Assembly (NCBI GenBank): GCA_037893225.1
Contig: JAZGUH010000557.1
Span: 124,001 to 188,000, forward strand
Direction: 5' to 3'
Length of the DNA stretch: 64,000 nucleotides
Origin: Hippasteria phrygiana
Taxonomy: Eukaryota > Echinodermata > Asteroidea > Valvatida > Goniasteridae
This document shows, piece after piece, positions 60,601 through 64,000 of this stretch (position 1 is the first letter of the stretch; every line of letters begins with the position of its first letter). Position numbers and translations under genes: made by a program. Under the pieces are notes generated by a model, which did no database searches, had not been told where the DNA came from, and worked only from the letters and a program-made list of their open reading frames with translations.

Positions 60601-63316
60601 ATTTCGTTAGAAAATAAATGCTGAGCTACACCAGCATTCAAGAGTTAAAAAGGGTCATTCACTTTCAGCACTTGAGCATTCACTCTACAAATAAGATCAT
60701 TCAAATTCAACTGGTCATTTAGTTCATTCAATTTCGTCAAAGCCAGTCACCGAGGCTGGTCAACCATTCAATTTCATCAATGAGCAAACATTTTCCAAAT
60801 GTTTGCATTCAAATTCGTTTGTGATGTATGCGCTTTCTGATTCGTATTTAATGGCAGGATACTCTAAGGAGAACTTCATTTCTACACTAGTTCCGAGCTA
60901 AACACACCTAGTAGGCCCTAAATAGACGATTTCTGAATCAAATATGGCAGCCCGTGGTCAATACAGAAGAGTTAATAATGTAGATAGGGCGAGGCTTGTT
61001 GAGGCATTCGAGAACAACCAGGCTGACTACCTGGTCTTGGCAGACACTCTCGGCATCAAGAGGTCTACCGCAAGGTCCATCGTGGCTACCTACTTGCGTA
61101 CTGGTCGCCACGAGAAGCTTCCTACTGGAGGAGCGCACAACAACAAGGTTGATCAGGAGAGGAGAGATGAGCTGGAGCGATTGCTTGACAACAACCCTCT
61201 ACTAACACTAAATCAGATGAAAGAAGAGCTGGAACACTCTCTACCCGATAAACCGACCGTGTCTACCAGCACCATCGCAAGAACCCTGGACGGCATGCTC
61301 ATGACCCTCAAATTAGCAGAGGACGTGCCCGATGCCCGAAACTCGCCCAGAGTTCTCGATATGCGTGCAGAGTACGCGCAGTGGTTCTTGCAGTACGGAG
61401 TTGTTGGCCACTGCGTGTTCATCGACGAAACGGGCTACAACATTTGGACGAGACGCTCCTTTGGAAGAGCCCCCCGCGGTATCCCAGCAAGACGCGTGGT
61501 TCATGCGCAACGCGGACGCAACTGCAACGTTACGTTTGCTGTTTCTGGGGAGATTGGTCTTGTTCACCACCGAATAGCCTTTGAGACTGTTACGAGAGAA
61601 AGATTCGAAGCCTTTCTAGCCGACACAGCTCGTGAGTGCGAAAACCTGTTCCCTGCAGATGAGCCAGTTTTTCTCGTTTACGACAACGCGAGGCCCCATG
61701 TACGCGCCCAGCTCCCAGCAGGAATCAACTAGCAGTTGCAGTTGAAGCGTCTACCACCCTACTCACCATTCCTGAACATGACTGAAATGGCACATTCATC
61801 ATTCAAAGCTGGTGTCAAACGAGATTTGGCCCTCCCAGAATGGCAGGTACGAGTAGGAGACCGCGAGGCAGCACAAGAAGCAGGAGTCAATCTTCAACAG
61901 TGGAGAGGTGATCTCCTACAAGAACTGGCCCAACAGAATGTGGGAGAAATCACCCATGACAAATGCGTGAGATGGTACAACAACAGCCAAACGTATATGC
62001 CGAGATGCCTAGCACGTCAGAACATTGATGGTTAAAGAAACAAGTTTGAGACAGAAACGAGTTTAAGATAAACGTACAAAGAATAAAAAAAGGGACCTGT
62101 GAAAAAAATTTCCACAGGGAAACAACATCATTATTCTAACGTACTCCCTTGTGAATATAAGCTCATGTTTATATAACAAATCCTTTGTAGATTTTCATTT
62201 TGACATGGTTGAAGGAGATGTCAAAAACATAATAACGACCCATACAAGCAATCTCAAAGCAAAACCAAATCATTTTTAAGTGCCATAAGTTTGTAAAGTG
62301 TATTTTAGTGCCTTTAAGACACATATTTCATGTTTAGTCAAGGGGTAACAAAGGCACCAGTAACAATTATTGCAATTAAGACAACAATAATTGAATGAAA
62401 CGCATAACATGGAAATGCCTAACAGGGAACAAAAAATACCAGTAAAAGAAACATGTTTCACTTTAAGCTCAAATATGTCGTATCATAGGCCCTACTCGTG
62501 TTGAAGTTGAATGCTCGAATGTTGAAATCCGTTGCCCATAAATGAAAAAGAAAAAAACAACAGCTACAAAATCCTGAACGCTTCGATGACTCTGAATTTG
62601 ATTGCACCTATTGCGAAAAGGTGGTATATATTCAACATAAGAATGGCGATCTTGTAGTCTTGAATGCCTATTAACGAAATGGAATGAAAGTAATGGAATC
62701 ATGGGTGCACGAAAACGAAATTGAATGCAATAATATCGAAAGAGAAACTCTAGTTTGATTGAACTAGAAAAATCGCGTGAATTTGAAAGCGTGTTAATGA
62801 AATTGAATGAATTTTTGTTGTAATTGGCCGGGAAAACCTATAGTAAGATTTTTCTCAAACACTAAATACAAATAGGAATTTTGAAACAAACAGCAATTTG
62901 CTAATCTTAACCCCAACCCCCTTGGGCGCATGCAAAATCGTGTCAAATTGTTAAAATACTGACATCTTTAAGAAAGGTCTCTCGTTATCTGTACCTTATA
63001 GCTATGCAGGGTCGAAATTCCCATCTTGGCCATAACCTTGGCGATACCCTTCCCCGTGGCCACCTTGAACCTCTCTGTAATATCCTCATCCATGTACACC
63101 CCTTCCCCCTCCTCCCGCCCCAGGAGGTTCTGGTCTCGCAGGCTCTGCACGCTCTCGTAGACGAGGTACGGGCAGATGGCATCAGCGCCGTAACCGAGGA
63201 GGAGGCACATGTGGTGCATCTCTCTGGCCTCTCCGGTCTCCACCACCAGGCCAACGCGCAGACGCTGACGGGTCTTGATGAGGTAGTGGTGGGTGGCCCC
63301 CAGAGCCAACAGGGAA
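39417..63316 (-). CDS. Glutamate synthase (NADH-GOGAT), 23 exons, 5' end outside window
   Basis: Catalyses transfer of the glutamine amide to 2-oxoglutarate to give two glutamates, using NAD(P)H, FAD, FMN and iron-sulphur clusters. All 23 exons below have AG/GT borders with compatible phases and join into 1,453 residues plus stop. Order: central domain (exons 1-3), FMN domain (4-9) with 3Fe-4S cysteines at residues 493, 499 and 504 of this partial protein, GXGXG helix domain (10-13), linker (14-15), 4Fe-4S domain (16-17), FAD/NAD(P)H oxidoreductase (18-23). This fused arrangement is the eukaryotic single-chain form (usually around 2,100 residues), so about 600-700 N-terminal residues, including the class II glutaminase with its catalytic Cys, lie beyond 64000. 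NADH rather than NADPH use is inferred from the family. Introns are packed with mobile elements but no exon is broken. Confidence 0.96.
40063..40201. mobile_element. 139-bp fold-back element in GOGAT intron
   Basis: TGAAGACTTCAGGCGCAAAA at the left is inverted at the right (TTTTGCGCCTGAAGTCTTCA), and ACGCC/GGCGT extends the stem. Located between GOGAT exons 22 and 23. Confidence 0.75.
40631..40901 (-). CDS. GOGAT exon 22
   Basis: 90 residues plus one base: [20 protein letters not shown] ... [20 protein letters not shown] ... VPRVYAAG. The ADLV-x-LAMGF-x-GPE motif belongs to the reductase domain. Donor GGGG|GTAAGA. Confidence 0.96.
41118..41322 (+). repeat. Dispersed repeat family R1
   Basis: Shares TATTGTTCTTGAATGAGAGTG, AGCTTTCATTCAC, AATAGGACCAATCTATTCAG and CTTGGCATACCAGC blocks with 53760-54075. 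Lies between GOGAT exons 21 and 22. Confidence 0.6.
41374..41541 (-). CDS. GOGAT exon 21
   Basis: 56 residues, phase 0: [60 protein letters not shown]-x-WPR-x-x-R-x-DYGHDE is conserved in GOGAT small subunits. Donor GAG|GTACGT. Confidence 0.95.
41764..41927 (-). CDS. GOGAT exon 20 (NAD(P)H-binding fold)
   Basis: 54 residues after a split Gly: [20 protein letters not shown] ... [26 protein letters not shown] is the second Rossmann signature. Donor ATG|GTAGGT. Confidence 0.95.
42162..42601. mobile_element. hAT-like non-autonomous element, 440 bp
   Basis: Termini TAGGGCTGTCC / GGACAGCCCTA and interior rich in CGAATATTCG-type palindromes. Flanked by CATCCCAG and CATCCCCA, an imperfect 8-bp target duplication. 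The same family occurs at 58538-59067 with a perfect duplication. In the intron between exons 19 and 20. Confidence 0.8.
42610..42758 (-). repeat. R3-type element abutting exon 19 donor
   Basis: On the minus strand it starts GGGGCCATATTTCATGGAG, matching the terminus of 38036-38277, at intron position 10 after the exon 19 donor. The far end is eroded (GCTTCATAGCAAAA near 42628). Confidence 0.6.
42768..42927 (-). CDS. GOGAT exon 19
   Basis: 53 residues plus one base: [40 protein letters not shown] and [13 protein letters not shown]. Oxidoreductase segment between the two Rossmann folds. Donor GCAG|GTGAGA; an R3-type element starts at intron base 10. Confidence 0.95.
43658..43865. mobile_element. 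MITE family C1, copy 2
   Basis: About 208 bp; begins AGAGTTGTACTCGAGTCTCT and ends GACTCGAATACATCT, with CAATGACAAAGGAATGCCTT in the middle. Between exons 18 and 19. Confidence 0.8.
43904..44179 (-). CDS. GOGAT exon 18 (FAD-binding fold)
   Basis: 92 residues, phase 0: [20 protein letters not shown] ... [17 protein letters not shown] ... [16 protein letters not shown] ... MKLSKA. GSGPSG is the FAD-binding GxGxxG signature. GACVLG completes the last Fe-S cysteine motif from exon 17. Donor GCG|GTATGT. Confidence 0.96.
44336..44395 (-). repeat. Small dispersed repeat R2
   Basis: Reverse copy beginning TTAACCCTAACAGTCCTGAA on the plus strand and reaching ACACTAGGGAA. Confidence 0.5.
44455..44565 (-). 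repeat. Partial R1-related repeat
   Basis: GGTGGTCTTTTTCAAACC and the neighbouring GATGACAACCGACC resemble the outer part of R1 copies near 3900 and 53810. Only a fragment. Confidence 0.4.
45051..45199. mobile_element. TTAA-flanked MITE family T1, copy 2
   Basis: 149 bp from TTAACCCTCC to GGAGGGTTAA, in reverse orientation to copies 1 and 3 (internal CCTATCGAGTGACAGG). Located between exons 17 and 18. Confidence 0.85.
45270..45447 (-). CDS. GOGAT exon 17 (4Fe-4S domain)
   Basis: 59 residues after the split Arg: [56 protein letters not shown]. The Cys pattern matches the N-terminal 4Fe-4S domain shared with dihydropyrimidine dehydrogenase. Cys stands where many homologues have Val in GR-V-CPAPCE. 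Donor GAA|GTATGG. Confidence 0.95.
45614..45810 (+). mobile_element. tRNA-headed repeat (SINE-like)
   Basis: Same architecture as 9717-9925: upstream GTGATCACTGGCTATACGGC block, tRNA-like core at 45709-45781 with TAGCTCAGTTGG and GGTTCAAATCC boxes, then TTTTCTTTG. Best-preserved tRNA core in the window, but acceptor pairing is poor and position 33 would be C, so it is not called as a functional tRNA. In the intron between exons 16 and 17. Confidence 0.75.
45986..46108 (-). CDS. GOGAT exon 16 (start of small-subunit half)
   Basis: 40 residues between split Arg codons: [40 protein letters not shown]. With exon 15 it gives [11 protein letters not shown] and with exon 17 AARCMDCG, both conserved. 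Donor AG|GTAAGT. Confidence 0.95.
46743..47008 (-). CDS. GOGAT exon 15 (inter-subunit linker)
   Basis: 88 residues plus two bases. [14 protein letters not shown] starts it, then a polar Gln/Glu/Asn-rich stretch (about residues 875-920 of the partial protein), then [11 protein letters not shown] ... KILDKT. It connects the large- and small-subunit-like halves that are separate proteins in bacteria. The poorly conserved middle is expected for the linker. Donor AG|GTATGA. Confidence 0.93.
47888..48022. mobile_element. 135-bp fold-back element
   Basis: GTGAGAAGATGGAATTTGC and its inverted partner ending CATCTTCTCAC, with AAATAAATTACAAGA/TCTTGTAATTTATTT inside. Between exons 14 and 15. Confidence 0.7.
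48083..48150 (+). repeat. tRNA-like sequence, likely SINE head
   Basis: Contains a good B box (GGGTTCGAGTCCC) and an A-box-like GGTGGTCGAGGGG, with a partly pairing acceptor. The anticodon stem does not fold cleanly, so a functional tRNA is unlikely. Confidence 0.4.
48354..48531 (-). CDS. GOGAT exon 14 (C-terminal end of large-subunit half)
   Basis: One base completes Lys, then 59 residues: [20 protein letters not shown] ... [20 protein letters not shown] ... NFVK. TGS-x-x-A-x-x-x-L-x-x-W is conserved in this helical stretch. It has no Met near its start, so it is easy to miss. Acceptor TTCTCCCAG; donor AAG|GTAAAT. Confidence 0.92.
49110..49447. mobile_element. 338-bp fold-back element with ~140-bp stems
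   Basis: TTTGCGAGTTAAATTTGAAT and the inverse ending AATTTAACTCGCAAA. The stem continues through AACTTTGAATTCTCCAGAC to GGGGCAAGC, leaving a short loop of about 60-80 bp. Between exons 13 and 14; a transcript across it could form a strong hairpin. Confidence 0.85.
49817..49932 (-). CDS. GOGAT exon 13 (end of GXGXG domain)
   Basis: 38 residues plus two bases: [38 protein letters not shown]. Acceptor TTTTCACAG; donor GATAA|GTATGT. The [11 protein letters not shown] motif is diagnostic. Reading on past the donor gives a spurious extension. Confidence 0.96.
50449..50634 (-). CDS. GOGAT exon 12 (GXGXG domain)
   Basis: 62 residues, phase 0: [34 protein letters not shown] and [19 protein letters not shown]. 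Gly-rich right-handed beta-helix repeats. Donor GAG|GTATGT. A TTAA element lies 46 bp upstream of the acceptor. Confidence 0.96.
50681..50830. mobile_element. TTAA-flanked MITE family T1, copy 3
   Basis: 150 bp, starting TTAACCCTCC and ending GGAGAATTAA (one terminus mutated). Lies 46 bp upstream of the exon 12 acceptor. Confidence 0.8.
51363..51501 (-). CDS. GOGAT exon 11 (GXGXG domain)
   Basis: One base finishes Lys, then 46 residues: [40 protein letters not shown] and NDYVGK. GSAGQSF and [10 protein letters not shown] are conserved family motifs. Donor AAG|GTAACA. Confidence 0.96.
52045..52169 (-). CDS. GOGAT exon 10 (start of GXGXG domain)
   Basis: 41 residues plus two bases: [14 protein letters not shown] ... 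[20 protein letters not shown]. The N-(R/Q)-x-R-(A/T)-x-x-(T/A)-x-L pattern is typical of the beta-helix domain start. Donor AA|GTAAGT. Confidence 0.94.
52795..53076 (-). CDS. GOGAT exon 9 (end of FMN domain)
   Basis: 94 residues, phase 0: [40 protein letters not shown] and IGRTDRL. This is the conserved end of the synthase domain leading to the GXGXG domain. Acceptor TTATCAG; donor ATG|GTGATT. Confidence 0.95.
53206..53437. mobile_element. MITE family C1, copy 3
   Basis: 232 bp; AGAGTTGTACTTGAGTCCCT to GACTCGAATACATCTCT, with the GGACTTGCAGGGACTTG block locally triplicated near the right end. Between exons 8 and 9. Confidence 0.8.
53760..54075 (+). repeat. Dispersed repeat family R1
   Basis: Most complete copy: TTTTGAAAAAGACCACCTGG, GTTGTCATCTATATGCACAT, TTCAAACAAAGCTTTCATTC, GAATAGGACCACTCTATTC and CCAATCAATAACAGCTGGAC. 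It ends close to exon 8, in the intron between exons 8 and 9. Confidence 0.65.
54137..54270 (-). CDS. GOGAT exon 8 (3Fe-4S cysteines)
   Basis: The split Gly codon is followed by 44 residues: [20 protein letters not shown] and [20 protein letters not shown]. The cysteines in C-x5-C-x4-C spacing are the 3Fe-4S ligands known for this enzyme. Acceptor CACCCGTAG; donor CAG|GTCAGA. Confidence 0.96.
54410..54590 (-). CDS. GOGAT exon 7 (FMN domain)
   Basis: 60 residues plus one base: [38 protein letters not shown] and [21 protein letters not shown] is part of the FMN-phosphate/substrate site in the family. Donor ACAG|GTACAA. Confidence 0.96.
54784..54986. mobile_element. MITE family C1, copy 4
   Basis: 203 bp; AGAGCTGTAGTCGAGTCTCT to GACTCGAATACAACTCT, giving the cleanest terminal inverted repeat of the family (about 28 bp). 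Between exons 6 and 7. C1 copies are flanked by CAGAG/CTCTG sequence. Confidence 0.85.
55415..55615 (-). CDS. GOGAT exon 6 (FMN domain)
   Basis: 67 residues, phase 0: [20 protein letters not shown] followed by [20 protein letters not shown] and [18 protein letters not shown]. The [14 protein letters not shown] motif is diagnostic of glutamate synthase. Donor AAG|GTAAGA. Confidence 0.96.
55806..56019 (-). CDS. GOGAT exon 5 (FMN domain)
   Basis: The first base completes a Lys codon, then 71 residues: [17 protein letters not shown] ... [20 protein letters not shown] ... [14 protein letters not shown]. These are the best-conserved FMN-domain motifs of the family. Acceptor GGGAAAG has a weak pyrimidine tract; donor AAG|GTACGT. 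Confidence 0.95.
56290..56757 (-). repeat. tRNA-headed repeat, left arm of inverted pair around exon 4
   Basis: Inverted relative to 57667-58161 over about 470 bp. The tRNA-like core at 56345-56419 (minus) has the GCTCAGTTGG and GGTTCAAATCC boxes. Beyond it lie the AAAGCACTTCCAGTGATGGAAG and GAATCCCTGAGTATGGCAGA blocks. Inside the intron between exons 4 and 5. Confidence 0.85.
57024..57196 (-). CDS. GOGAT exon 4 (start of FMN domain)
   Basis: 57 residues plus two bases: [14 protein letters not shown] ... [16 protein letters not shown] ... ARAMN. The GAMSFGS(L/I)S segment opens the FMN-binding synthase domain. Donor AA|GTGAGT. Its length (173 nt) is not a multiple of three, so skipping would shift the frame. 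Inverted tRNA-headed repeats lie in both flanking introns. Confidence 0.95.
57667..58161 (+). repeat. tRNA-headed repeat, right arm of inverted pair around exon 4
   Basis: Opposite-strand partner of 56290-56757. The tRNA-like core is 58030-58104, preceded by GAGACCGCCAACATA and followed by TTTTCTTTGTTCACTTTGA. The spacer between the pair (56758-57666) contains only GOGAT exon 4. Confidence 0.85.
58241..58438 (-). CDS. GOGAT exon 3 (end of central domain)
   Basis: 66 residues, phase 0 at both ends, from [15 protein letters not shown] to YRESQEAM; includes [16 protein letters not shown], matching the conserved G-x-Y-x-W-R-x-G-G-E-x-H motif of glutamate synthases. Acceptor TTTCCCAG; donor ATG|GTAAGT. 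Confidence 0.95.
58538..59067. mobile_element. hAT-like non-autonomous element, 530 bp, beside exon 2 donor
   Basis: Ends TAAGGGCCGTC and GAACAGCCCTA (imperfect inverted repeat), interior full of CGAATATTCG-like palindromes. Perfect 8-bp target duplication AAAGTCAT at 58530-58537 and 59068-59075. The duplication starts at intron base 7 after the exon 2 donor (GTATGT), so splice signal bases 1-6 are untouched. Confidence 0.9.
59082..59192 (-). CDS. GOGAT exon 2 (central domain)
   Basis: 37 residues, phase 0 at both ends: [19 protein letters not shown]...EVLAEE. The acceptor is ATTTGCAG. The donor is GAG|GTATGT, and a hAT-like element begins right after intron base 6. Completes the conserved SYKGAQIFEA motif with exon 1. 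Confidence 0.95.
59298..59934. mobile_element. 637-bp TIR element, CTGCAGCCGATTTCACG ends
   Basis: Starts CTGCAGCCGATTTCACGAAA, ends with the inverse (TTTCGTGAAATCGGCTGCAG). The interior is full of (A)CTTACGC and GCGCAA motifs in both orientations; a degenerate terminal copy (AACTTTCGTGAAATCGATTT) lies near 59821. In the intron between exons 1 and 2. Confidence 0.8.
60085..60277. mobile_element. 193-bp fold-back element
   Basis: AGCCCCG then TTCCGGGTTGAAAGCGAGG, with an inverted partner ending GGGGCT; stems of about 45 bp include GCTCTCAGTGCT/AGCACTGAGAGC. ATT flanks both sides. In the intron between exons 1 and 2. Confidence 0.8.
60590..60820 (+). repeat. Subterminal CATTCAA-motif array (left)
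   Basis: Repeated CATTCAATTTCGT, CATTCAAATTC and TCATTCACTTTC words behind the left terminus of the transposon, likely transposase-binding or spread copies of the terminal motif. The motif is inverted near the other end. Confidence 0.7.
60944..62035 (+). pseudogene. DDE transposase with one in-frame stop
   Basis: 364 codons including the stop, starting [12 protein letters not shown]. Helix-turn-helix regions are near residues 16-57 ([20 protein letters not shown]) and 85-118. Catalytic acidic residues: Asp161 (FIDETGYN), Asp247 (VYDNARPH) and Glu281 after [11 protein letters not shown], so 33 residues separate the second Asp and Glu by my count. Codon 263 is TAG (61730-61732), between Asp247 and Glu281; the frame continues unbroken afterwards for 100 codons to ...ARQNIDG. 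A CAG-to-TAG change would explain it. The product is truncated before Glu281 and should be inactive unless the stop is an assembly error or is read through. Confidence 0.93.
62082..62087 (+). terminator. Possible poly(A) signal of the transposase
   Basis: AATAAA 46 bp after the transposase stop codon, in an A-rich context. Confidence 0.4.
62480..62815 (-). repeat. Subterminal CATTCAA-motif array (right)
   Basis: Inverted counterpart: AACGAAATGGAATGAA, ACGAAATTGAATGC and ATGAAATTGAATGAA words, mirror image of the left array. Confidence 0.7.
62908..62968 (+). repeat. Small dispersed repeat R2
   Basis: TTAACCCCAACCCCCTTGG then GCGCATGCAAAATCGTGTC; close to 22008-22071. It lies a few dozen bases from the exon 1 donor. 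Confidence 0.5.
62995..63316 (-). CDS. GOGAT exon 1 of window (central domain)
   Basis: Acceptor CCGTTTCAG, donor AAG|GTACAG; one base of a split codon plus 107 residues. Starts [14 protein letters not shown] and contains [16 protein letters not shown] and [18 protein letters not shown], hallmarks of the GOGAT central domain. Ends [10 protein letters not shown], which joins to GAQIFEA. Upstream exons lie outside the window. Confidence 0.95.
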
Positions 63317-63368
63317 CTGAAACGGATCAAAATAGGAAATATCGGAGTAAATAAAGTAAACAAGTAAA

Positions 63369-63443
63369 CTGGCAGGAGCAGGACTTGAACCTGCGACCTC
63401 CAGAATACCGCACCGGCGTTCTACCAACTGAGCTATCTTGCAC
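63369..63443 (-). mobile_element. tRNA-like core of a SINE-like repeat
   Basis: Minus-strand core with TAGCTCAGTTGG and GGTTCAAGTCC boxes, preceded by GGGAGACTGCCAACAAAG. It lies 52 bp upstream of the acceptor of GOGAT exon 1 of the window. Confidence 0.7.
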
Positions 63444-64000
63444 TTTGTTGGCAGTCTCCCAAATTGTCAGTGTCTATATTATTACCCTAACAGTACTTGA
63501 CCCATCGAAACCCAACAGCATGTTTGGTTGGAATCTGTTAGGATGGGTACTGGACCCCCAAACTGATTGTCCTTTACACTGAGTTTGGCATACCACCAGA
63601 ATCAGAGTCCAACAATTTGTGTGTACAGTTTACCATATGGTGTTGGAATTTGCAAGGAAGGGTATGGTTCCTTGTAAATTATACGAGGGGGTTAGGGTTA
63701 AGAAGCTGTTCATCTAAATTATGGTAAATTGCCAGGAAATTTGTTGCCAATTTGGAATTTTTTGGCAATTATTTATTTTAGGTTTGAGATGACACCTCCA
63801 CTCCCCCTGATAAACATTTCAGGAAGATCTAATCCCCCCCCCCCCCCCGAGATAGTAGTTGTGGAAAAAGTCAGGCCACTGCACACATCTATCAAATACG
63901 CATATGATAACCCCCCTCCCCATAAATATTTTCTCGCCATGACCACCAACAGTAAAAGACAAGTAAGCAAATACATTGCCAGGCAAACTGTCCAATTTGA
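63444..64000. other. GOGAT intron, no exon recognised
   Basis: Contains a poly-C tract near 63834-63848 and AT-rich sequence. I find no further GOGAT coding segment before the window edge. Confidence 0.5.

Larger units (their letters stand above)
60543..62840 (+). mobile_element. 2.3-kb IS630/Tc1-superfamily transposon
   Basis: Complete element: TA target duplications (60541-60542, 62841-62842) and terminal inverted repeats of about 37 bp (60543-60579, 62804-62840, one mismatch) starting TAGGTTTTCCCGGCCAATT. Next to each end are arrays of a CATTCAATTTCGTT-like motif, oppositely oriented on the two sides (about 60590-60820 and 62480-62815). The single transposase gene is on the plus strand, antisense to GOGAT, in the intron between exons 1 and 2. 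The clean ends suggest fairly recent arrival. Confidence 0.95.

Overview
The window is a piece of a eukaryotic, most likely marine invertebrate deuterostome (probably echinoderm) nuclear genome. The reasons are: long AT-rich introns with GT...AG junctions; a single-chain NADH-type glutamate synthase, which insects, nematodes and sea urchins have but vertebrates lack; and a very dense load of short inverted-repeat transposons, tRNA-derived repeats, minisatellites and G/C homopolymers. The species assignment is inference only.

Right part (39.4-63.3 kb, minus strand): one gene fills the region. Twenty-three exons of glutamate synthase (GOGAT) can be joined with intact phases into 1,453 residues ending in a stop at 39417-39419. 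They cover the end of the large-subunit-like half (central domain, FMN domain with the 3Fe-4S cysteines, GXGXG helix domain), a polar linker, and the whole small-subunit-like half (4Fe-4S domain, FAD and NAD(P)H Rossmann folds). The N-terminal glutaminase domain lies beyond 64000. The introns hold many mobile elements: a 2.3-kb IS630/Tc1-superfamily transposon whose transposase has one in-frame stop, two hAT-like elements with 8-bp target duplications, TTAA-flanked elements, a four-copy family with TIRs, fold-back elements and tRNA-headed repeats. Two insertions sit within 10 nt of GOGAT splice donors, and one exon lies between inverted copies of a tRNA-headed repeat.

Left part (1-33.8 kb): a giant imperfect palindrome. 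Its centre is a 29-nt loop at 20349-20377. The main arms pair 7.8-20.35 kb with 20.38-31.4 kb, and an outer segment pairs 1-1.83 kb with 32.96-33.8 kb. The left arm carries about 6 kb that the right arm lacks, plus several single-arm transposon insertions, one of which leaves a clean empty TA site in the other arm. Both arms share, in mirror orientation, a 34-35-bp minisatellite, a roughly 3-kb element that is itself built of inverted repeats, and two small exon-like segments. I recognise no confirmed protein gene here. The right border of the palindrome is followed by a cluster of very long poly-G and poly-C runs (51 G, 41 C, 27 C).

Between 34.9 and 39.4 kb there is only the GOGAT 3' flank with scattered inverted-repeat elements. 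The most unusual structures are the giant palindrome (true DNA structure or inverted joining of two haplotypes) and the mobile-element architecture around the GOGAT splice sites.
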